Shown: positions 4,849 through 9,586 of the stretch, piece after piece | Position numbering within the stretch: the stretch's first letter is position 1 | Layout: every line of letters begins with the position of its first letter | Source: an uncultured Lachnospiraceae bacterium | GTDB lineage: Bacteria > Bacillota_A > Clostridia > Lachnospirales > Lachnospiraceae | Assembly: GCA_910588595.1 (NCBI GenBank) | Contig: CAJUQU010000142.1 | Coordinates: 1 to 9,586, forward strand | Reading direction: 5' to 3' | Length of the DNA stretch: 9,586 nt | The notes under the pieces: model-generated | Database searches by the model: none | The model's input: the letters and a program-made list of their open reading frames with translations, nothing else | Told to the model about the DNA's origin: nothing | Made by a program: the position numbers and the translations under genes

Positions 4849-7116
4849 ATGATGATCTTTATGAACAGAATGATACAGAAGTTTGCGAAAGCGGCAAGTA
4901 CGAATGCGATTTTTATATTAGTCTGTATTTTATTGATTACAGAGCTGTTAAGCATCAATTGGTATTTCCAGGCAGTGTGCGTGGTACTGGTGATACTCTG
5001 CATTGTCATTCTCGCGTTTCGGAACAGCAAGGTATCTTCCAAGTGGCAGATGAGTGAGCTGAATCAACGACAGAGAGATGATATGCTCGTCTATTTCAGC
5101 CGTGAGTATTTTGAGGTGTATGTGGTGGATCTCAATCGCGGCTCATATGAGATTATCCGCTCTGCTGAGCGGCGCGGGGATGATATCAAAAGGCTAACGG
5201 GGGATTTTAAGCAGCTGATGGAGAGAGCACTCGTCACATGGACCAAACCGCCGTACAAGGAAAAGTTCAATCAGCTTGTGGATATGGAGGGGATCAAGAG
5301 ACGTTTTTCGTCGGGAGAGAAGAAAATAGAGTTCATCTACAAGTCGTATGATGAGAAATGGAAGCGGCTTGAATGTTTTCCGGTGCCAGAGTATGGATCC
5401 GACAATGAAAAAATGATCTTTGCACTCAGGGATTACACGGAGGAGATGCAGATCAGGACTAACGAGGTGCTTGCGTCCGAGGCGATGAATGATATATATA
5501 CACTCGTTGCCTTTCGGGATATGGAGGCAGACCGATATGAGTGCGGCTGCCATCGCATGGAGAGCGTCATGGACTTTCCGGAAAAAGGGATTTATTCTGT
5601 ATGGGTGGCATCGATGCTGGAAAGGATTCATGAGAAAGACAGGGAAAAGTTTCTCCTGGAGTTGTCAGATGAACGGTTTCACAGGGAAGGAAGGGCAGAA
5701 TGTGAATACCGGATCAAGGATAAAGAAGGAGAATATCACTATTATCGTCAGTACAATGCGAAGGTGAATGTGCTCTCGGGTCCCAAGATGGCTATACTGA
5801 TCAGAAACGTTGACGAATTCAGGAAGCATGAGATCTGGAAAGCAGAACAGCTTCAAAAGGAGCTGGAGGCAAAAGCGAAGGAACTGGAGATGACAAGGCT
5901 TCTGGCGGAGAAGAGCAAGGATCTGGAGAAGGCACTCCTGCAGGCTGAGAGTGCCAACAATGCCAAAAGTAAGTTCCTGTCCAACATGTCGCATGATCTG
6001 CGCACTCCGATGAATGTGATTCTGGGTATGGCGTATCTGGCGAAAAGGCACATTGACGACGGGGGAGAGGTCGACAGGTGTCTGAACACCATCCTGCTGT
6101 CTTCGCAGAATATGCTTGCGCTGATCAATGATGTTCTTGATATGAACAAAATAGAGAGCGGTGTGATCGAGATTCGCGAGAAATCAGAAGACATCGTGAA
6201 GATAATACAGGATATCGAGCTGTTGATCCGCAGCAGATGTGAGGAAAATCAGCAGATCTTTGTTGTCAATTATGATAAGGTTGTCCACAGACATCTGCGC
6301 ATGGATAATCTACGGGTGCGTCAGATCATGATCAACCTTCTTTCCAACGCTGTCAAATATACGCCATCTTATGGAAGGATCAGCATGGAGGTGATCGAGC
6401 AGGCGGGAAAATCTGATGCACAGTGCAATATCATTTTTGTTATCAGGGACAATGGAATCGGCATGAGCGGTGATTTTGTAAATCGTGTGTTTGAACCCTT
6501 CGAGCGGGAGAATACAGATCTGTCAGACCGCATAGAAGGTACAGGGCTTGGGATGGCGATCACAAAGAACCTTGTAGACCTCATGAAAGGTCAGATCAAG
6601 ATTGACAGTATGATCAACGTAGGAACAAAGATCACAGTAATGCTCCCGTTTGTGGTATGCGCTCAGTCCGATGACTGCTCAGAGTCAGCGTTAAAAAAAG
6701 TGCAGCGCAAATATCCTGGGAAGCGGATCCTGATTGTCGAGGACAAGCACATCAACATGGAAATCATCAAATGTTTCTTGGAAGATTCGGAGCTGGTCAT
6801 AGATGAGGCACAAAATGGCAAAGAAGCTGTCGAAAAAATCAAAGCGGCAGCGGAAGGAACATACGATCTTGTTTTTATGGATATCAGTATGCCTGTCATG
6901 AGGGGCGATGAGGCGACCATGGAGATCAGAAAGATAGATCGTGCAGACTGCAGAACGGTACCGATCATAGCTATGACAGCCAACGCTCTGGAGAGTGATG
7001 TTCAGAACTCATATAAATGCGGAATGAACGGGCACATTTCCAAACCGATCGAGCCGGAGGAAGTGTACAAGTGCCTGAATGAATGGCTGATGGGCAAACA
7101 TGCTCTGGAGGGATGA
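4849..7116 (+). CDS. Hybrid sensor histidine kinase with two PAS-like domains and a receiver
   Basis: This 755-aa membrane-anchored two-component sensor autophosphorylates and passes phosphate to its own receiver. Two transmembrane segments (about 19-35 and 41-57) are joined by a turn of only a few residues, so there is almost no outside sensor. Two PAS-like regions (about 83-200 and 213-325) precede a charged helix (about 330-375) leading to the HisKA domain. The H-box SHDLRTPMN has His382. In the ATPase domain the N-box NLLSNAVKYTP has Asn500, with G1 DNGIGM (534-539) and G2 GTGLGMA (564-570). The receiver (about 625-748) has acidic Glu631/Asp632, phospho-acceptor Asp678, Thr710 and Lys732. 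No HPt domain or output domain follows. The ATG at 4849 has no ribosome binding site and lies 4 nt after the previous stop, so translational coupling is likely; ATGs at 4852, 4861 and 4870 are alternatives. No separate response regulator is encoded nearby. Confidence 0.92.
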   Translation: MMIFMNRMIQKFAKAASTNAIFILVCILLITELLSINWYFQAVCVVLVILCIVILAFRNSKVSSKWQMSELNQRQRDDMLVYFSREYFEVYVVDLNRGSYEIIRSAERRGDDIKRLTGDFKQLMERALVTWTKPPYKEKFNQLVDMEGIKRRFSSGEKKIEFIYKSYDEKWKRLECFPVPEYGSDNEKMIFALRDYTEEMQIRTNEVLASEAMNDIYTLVAFRDMEADRYECGCHRMESVMDFPEKGIYSVWVASMLERIHEKDREKFLLELSDERFHREGRAECEYRIKDKEGEYHYYRQYNAKVNVLSGPKMAILIRNVDEFRKHEIWKAEQLQKELEAKAKELEMTRLLAEKSKDLEKALLQAESANNAKSKFLSNMSHDLRTPMNVILGMAYLAKRHIDDGGEVDRCLNTILLSSQNMLALINDVLDMNKIESGVIEIREKSEDIVKIIQDIELLIRSRCEENQQIFVVNYDKVVHRHLRMDNLRVRQIMINLLSNAVKYTPSYGRISMEVIEQAGKSDAQCNIIFVIRDNGIGMSGDFVNRVFEPFERENTDLSDRIEGTGLGMAITKNLVDLMKGQIKIDSMINVGTKITVMLPFVVCAQSDDCSESALKKVQRKYPGKRILIVEDKHINMEIIKCFLEDSELVIDEAQNGKEAVEKIKAAAEGTYDLVFMDISMPVMRGDEATMEIRKIDRADCRTVPIIAMTANALESDVQNSYKCGMNGHISKPIEPEEVYKCLNEWLMGKHALEG

Positions 7117-7121
7117 GAGAA

Positions 7122-8054
7122 ATGAAATGTATACTTTGTCCGAGAAGGTGCAGGGTTGATAGGGATCGAGGCAGCGGATATTGTGGAGAGCACAGTGATG
7201 TGAGGGTGGCACGGGCATCGCTCCACATGTGGGAGGAGCCCTGTATCAGCGGAAAAATGGGATCAGGAACTGTTTTTTTCTCAGGCTGTCCGCTGAAATG
7301 TGTGTTCTGCCAGAATCGGAAGATCATATCGGGGGATCGAGGCAGCGTGCTGACACCCCGTCAGCTGGCAAGTTTGTTTTTGCTGCTGCAGGACAAAGGG
7401 GCTGCCAACATCAATCTTGTGACACCGACACATTTTACGCCGCAGATCGCGGAGGCGCTCAGAATGTCAAAAGCAGAAGGCCTCTCTATTCCGGTCGTGT
7501 ACAACACATCGGGGTATGAACGGGTTGAGACGCTGCAGATGCTGGCGGGGCTTGTCGATATCTATCTTCCTGATCTGAAATATTACAGCGGGGAGCTGGC
7601 GGCGCGTTATTCTAATGCGCCGGACTATTTTGAGCAGGCATCTTCTGCAATCTCGGAAATGGTGCGCCAGGCTGGGGCTCCTCTCTTTGACAATGCGCTG
7701 CCCGATGACCAGATGATGAGACGCGGTGTGATCGTGAGACATATGGTGATGCCTGGGCATGTCAGGGATTCCATGAAAGTGATAAAATATTTGTATGATA
7801 CCTACAAAGATGACATCTATATAAGCATAATGAATCAGTACACGCCGCCCGCGGCAATGGCGGATCATCCCGAGATCAACAGGCGGGTGACGCGCAGGGA
7901 ATATGAAAAAGTGATCGACTATGCGATCGCGCTCGGAGTGGAAAATGCATTTGTGCAGGAAGGTGATACCGCAAGAGAAAGTTTTATCCCTGATTTTGAC
8001 GAGGATATGTATTTGAAGGAGGTTAGTGTGAAATCAAAGATTTCACCATCCTGA
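7122..8054 (+). CDS. PflX-like radical SAM protein (COG1313 type)
   Basis: The 310-aa product belongs to the radical SAM proteins related to pyruvate formate-lyase activase. The cluster motif CPLKCVFCQN supplies Cys56, Cys60 and Cys63 (CxxxCxxC) for the SAM-binding [4Fe-4S] cluster. An N-terminal cysteine group, CILCPRRC plus GYCGEH (Cys3, Cys6, Cys10, Cys21), resembles that of the PflX family and could bind a second metal centre. Further support comes from INLVTPTHF, the strand VVYNTSGYE, DIYLPDLKYY, and the late EGDTARESFIPDFDE segment. The natural substrate of this family is not established to my knowledge. GGAGGG (7107-7112) is 9 nt before the ATG at 7122. The ATGs at 7083 and 7113 overlap the kinase end and are badly spaced from it. 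It follows the kinase by 5 nt, so it is in the same operon. Its last 10 codons overlap repeat copy 2. Confidence 0.88.
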   Translation: MKCILCPRRCRVDRDRGSGYCGEHSDVRVARASLHMWEEPCISGKMGSGTVFFSGCPLKCVFCQNRKIISGDRGSVLTPRQLASLFLLLQDKGAANINLVTPTHFTPQIAEALRMSKAEGLSIPVVYNTSGYERVETLQMLAGLVDIYLPDLKYYSGELAARYSNAPDYFEQASSAISEMVRQAGAPLFDNALPDDQMMRRGVIVRHMVMPGHVRDSMKVIKYLYDTYKDDIYISIMNQYTPPAAMADHPEINRRVTRREYEKVIDYAIALGVENAFVQEGDTARESFIPDFDEDMYLKEVSVKSKISPS

Positions 8055-8089
8055 TTTGTACGCCTGCTGAAGCAGGCAGATGGGAGTTA
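8025..8089 (+). repeat. Repeated structured element, copy 2 (radical SAM/HAD junction)
   Basis: This copy holds the same 31-nt core (8025-8055) and the same ATGGGAGTTA block (8080-8089) as copy 1, but with 24 rather than 6 bases between TGAT and ATGGGAGTTA. GTGAAATC (8028-8035) pairs perfectly with GATTTCAC (8039-8046) around an AAA triloop. CATC (8047-8050) pairs with GATG (8079-8082). Nested in it is a 6-bp GCCTGC/GCAGGC hairpin (8062-8067 with 8072-8077) with loop TGAA. It covers the last codons and stop of the radical SAM gene. Its GGGAG (8082-8086) is the only ribosome binding site candidate for the HAD gene, so folding could affect HAD translation. Confidence 0.55.
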
Positions 8090-8091
8090 TG

Positions 8092-8829
8092 ATGTATCAG
8101 AATTATATATTTGACCTGTACGGCACATTGATCGATATCCGCACGGATGAGTACAGTAAGAATTTTTTTAAGAAATATGCCAAATGGCTTAGAAAGCAGG
8201 GATTTCATTTTGAGTGGAAGCTTTTTTACAGATTGTATACATCGATCGAGAGGGAACATAGGGAGAGCGCTGCCAGGGCAGGCAGATATCAGAAACCTGA
8301 GATCCGGAGCGAAGATGTGTTTCGGGAAGTGTTCGGGGCAATTGGCTATGAGATCTCTGACGGACAGGCAGCGTATCTCTGCGAGGGCTTCCGCCGGATC
8401 TCACTGATCTACCTGCGCCTGTTTCCAGACACGTTTGCATGTCTGGAAGGCTTGAGAAAAGCCGGAAAGAAGATCTACCTGCTATCCAATGCACAGAGAA
8501 GCTTTACATGGCAGGAACTGGAACTGACGGGGCTGATCCCCTGTTTTGACGGCATATTGATTTCCTCGGACGAGGGCTGTATGAAGCCTGATCCGAAGTT
8601 TTATGATATCTGCTGTGAGCGGTATCAGCTTGACAAGGCGCAGTCTGTCATGATCGGCAACGAACTGAAATCTGATATGGCAGGTGCGAAGGCAGCAGGG
8701 ATGGATGGCTTTTACATTAATCGTTATCCGGTCTTTCATGAGGAGAAAGATCCGGCGTATCGCTATGTGTCAGTAAATGGATCTCTTCTCGAGGTACTCA
8801 CACAGACAGGTGTCGGGCTGCAGCAATAG
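8092..8829 (+). CDS. HAD-superfamily hydrolase, subfamily IA-like, variant motif I
   Basis: This is a 245-aa cytosolic HAD-fold protein with a helical cap (about 18-110). Motif I is FDLYGTLID with nucleophile Asp8. The usual second Asp (DxD) is Tyr10, as in L-2-haloacid dehalogenases and some uncharacterised HAD proteins. Motif II is LLSNAQ (Ser132), motif III Lys165 in MKPDP, and motif IV GNELKSDMAGA, where Asn190 stands in the usual GD position and Asp195 remains. Phosphatase activity is therefore not assured. The start is uncertain. ATG 8092 has GGGAG (8082-8086) 5 nt upstream; ATG 8089 is in frame but only 2 nt from it; ATG 8080 lies upstream of that site inside the repeat. The gene is 37 nt after the radical SAM gene and 15 nt before the next ORF, so it is probably in the same operon. 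Confidence 0.88.
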   Translation: MYQNYIFDLYGTLIDIRTDEYSKNFFKKYAKWLRKQGFHFEWKLFYRLYTSIEREHRESAARAGRYQKPEIRSEDVFREVFGAIGYEISDGQAAYLCEGFRRISLIYLRLFPDTFACLEGLRKAGKKIYLLSNAQRSFTWQELELTGLIPCFDGILISSDEGCMKPDPKFYDICCERYQLDKAQSVMIGNELKSDMAGAKAAGMDGFYINRYPVFHEEKDPAYRYVSVNGSLLEVLTQTGVGLQQ

Positions 8830-8844
8830 TTAGGGGGCTTTCAT

Positions 8845-9123
8845 ATGTTGTCGAGGGAGGATTTTTTATCGCTCAATTTTGTGAAAAAAGAGGATTTCAC
8901 CGGCAGTCATCAGGGAATGCGTTTTATGCTGCACCAGGAGACCGTAGAGGAGGAGAAAAAGCTAAAGGTATATCTTTGGAGCGAACCGTTTGGATTTGAG
9001 GCGACACCGGACGAAGAGAAGATCTCAGAGCTCTTTGATTTCAGTGAGGAGGGGCTTGGTCAGGCGATCAGCTGGATGAATGAGAACTACGAAAAGATAA
9101 GATCTAAAAAACAACCCACATGA
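8845..9123 (+). CDS. Small acidic orphan protein (92 aa)
   Basis: I cannot name this protein. AGGGGG (8832-8837) is 7 nt before the ATG, the gene follows the HAD gene by 15 nt, and its stop lies inside the terminator hairpin, so it is credible as the last gene of the operon. Visible parts are an N-terminal LSREDFLSLNFVKKEDFTGSHQGMR-type segment (about 2-26), a strand-like KLKVYLWSEPFGFEATP (about 39-55), and a C-terminal acidic helix with FSEEGLGQAISWMNENYEKIR (about 67-87). There is no signal peptide, membrane segment or cysteine motif. It is rich in Glu and probably soluble. Short proteins with this overall pattern seem common in Lachnospiraceae genomes; that is recollection, not a search. 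Confidence 0.75.
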   Translation: MLSREDFLSLNFVKKEDFTGSHQGMRFMLHQETVEEEKKLKVYLWSEPFGFEATPDEEKISELFDFSEEGLGQAISWMNENYEKIRSKKQPT

Positions 9124-9140
9124 CAGTATGGGTTGTTTTT
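9107..9140. terminator. Bidirectional terminator between the HAD operon and rpsT
   Basis: Bases 9107-9118 pair perfectly with 9129-9140 (12 bp, core AACAACCCA/TGGGTTGTT) around a 10-nt loop. On the + strand the stem ends in TTTTT (9136-9140). On the - strand the A-run at 9106-9111 reads as a T-tract. It therefore can end both the + strand operon and the converging rpsT transcript. It contains the stop codon of the 92-aa ORF (9121-9123) in its loop. Confidence 0.88.
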
Positions 9141-9172
9141 ATTTGATACTATTTCATTTTCTATATTCACGC

Positions 9173-9436
9173 CTAAGCCAACTGGTTTACGATCTTGGAT
9201 AAACGAGAAACTTTTCTGGAAGCATAATTCTTGTGGTATACGCCCTTTGTTGTAGCTTTATCAATGACGCTTGTCGCATTTAATAAAGCAGCCGCCGCCG
9301 CCTCCTTGTCGTTCGCTTCTACAGCTGTGTAAACCTTCTTGATCGCTGTCTTTACGCCAGACTTAATAGCTTTATTGCGATCAGCCTTTGTTTTGTTGAC
9401 CAAAATTCTCTTCTTAGCAGATTTGATGTTTGCCAT
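9173..9436 (-). CDS. rpsT: 30S ribosomal protein S20
   Basis: This 87-aa basic protein binds 16S rRNA in the body of the small subunit. The N-terminus MANIKSAKKRILVNKTKADRN (1-21) and its many Lys/Arg residues are diagnostic, and the rest is the expected helical bundle with AIKSGVKTAIKKV and a late RKVSRLSKIVN. The start at 9436 has GGGAGG (9450-9445 on the - strand) 8 nt upstream. An in-frame ATG at 9469 would add 11 residues unlike any S20 N-terminus and would place this ribosome binding site inside the gene. The gene converges on the + strand operon and shares its terminator. It has its own strong promoter and a leader of about 110 nt. Confidence 0.97.
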   Translation of the reverse strand: MANIKSAKKRILVNKTKADRNKAIKSGVKTAIKKVYTAVEANDKEAAAAALLNATSVIDKATTKGVYHKNYASRKVSRLSKIVNQLA

Positions 9437-9474
9437 GCTTGTCACCTCCCATTTTCCCGATAGTTTCATTTATG

Positions 9475-9501
9475 GTAACTGTTTTGCATACCCGCAGTTA
9501 C
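9475..9501 (-). promoter_or_regulatory. Hairpin in the rpsT leader
   Basis: GTAACTG (9501-9495 on the - strand) pairs perfectly with CAGTTAC (9481-9475) around a 13-nt loop. Downstream, ACCAT (9476-9472) could pair with ATGG next to the GGGAGG ribosome binding site. Since the A and C bases are shared with the first stem, the two pairings compete partly. S20 synthesis is feedback-controlled in E. coli; whether this leader does the same is inference. Confidence 0.4.
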
Positions 9502-9555
9502 AAGTTATGTTTTATGAAAGTCGGACACGGACGAACTAATAAAACATACTTATAT

Positions 9556-9584
9556 ATTGTAATTTATGGAATCTCATATGTCAA
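9556..9584 (-). promoter_or_regulatory. Strong promoter of rpsT
   Basis: On the - strand a consensus -35 box TTGACA (9584-9579) is separated by exactly 17 bases from TACAAT (9561-9556). Transcription should start near 9549, about 112 nt before the rpsT start codon. A near-consensus promoter suits a ribosomal protein gene. Confidence 0.8.
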
Positions 9585-9586
9585 TA

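Noticed and set aside
7083..7121. Earlier starts for the radical SAM gene at 7083 and 7113
   Set aside because: They overlap the kinase end and precede or touch GGAGGG at 7107-7112; the ATG at 7122 has proper spacing.
8881..8900. GTGAAA...TTTCAC inside the 92-aa ORF, as a third repeat copy
   Set aside because: Only the outer six bases of the stem match, the loop is longer, and neither CCATC nor ATGGGAGTTA follows; it is explained as coding sequence.
9437..9469. Earlier in-frame ATG for rpsT at 9469
   Set aside because: It would put the GGGAGG site inside the gene and add residues not found on S20 proteins.
1..9586. Mobile elements, CRISPR arrays, tRNA or rRNA genes, phage defence genes
   Set aside because: No transposase or integrase motifs, no regularly spaced repeats and no tRNA-like folds were seen.

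Overview
The window looks like chromosomal core sequence from a low-to-moderate GC Gram-positive anaerobe, most likely a Clostridia member close to Lachnospiraceae. This is inferred from strong AGGAGG-type ribosome binding sites, the gap-pgk-tpi cluster, the protein sequences, and intrinsic terminators with long A/T tracts. I see no insertion sequence, integrase, CRISPR array, tRNA or rRNA.

Region 1 (1-3553) is a glycolytic module on the + strand. An AT-rich upstream region carries a good promoter (97-125), with a near-perfect 18-bp palindrome just past the expected transcription start. Then come gap, a very strong internal terminator hairpin, pgk, tpiA and a closing terminator. Together the three enzymes convert dihydroxyacetone phosphate and glyceraldehyde 3-phosphate to 3-phosphoglycerate, yielding NADH and ATP. 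The cluster stops at tpiA; no phosphoglycerate mutase or enolase follows here.

Region 2 (3610-4377) is a lone class I SAM-dependent methyltransferase of unknown substrate.

Region 3 (4415-9140) starts with an extended -10 promoter and a roughly 120-nt leader containing a structured element. It continues with a small conserved-looking orphan ORF (91 aa), a two-PAS hybrid histidine kinase with a receiver domain, a PflX-like radical SAM protein, a HAD-like hydrolase whose motif I has Tyr in place of the second Asp, and a second small orphan ORF (92 aa). It ends in a terminator shared with the converging rpsT gene.

Region 4 (9173-9586, - strand) is rpsT (ribosomal protein S20), with a textbook promoter and a leader hairpin.

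The most unusual signal is a pair of directly repeated, hairpin-forming elements at about 4477-4523 and 8025-8089. They share a 31-nt block (27 identical, all 4 differences transitions, stem pairing kept) and an identical 10-nt block ATGGGAGTTA, separated by a spacer of variable length. One copy sits in the leader of the kinase operon. The other spans the end of the radical SAM gene and the ribosome binding site of the HAD gene. They may be a new structured RNA family, a dispersed repeat, or the scar of a duplication flanking a 3.5-kb segment. The sequence alone does not decide.
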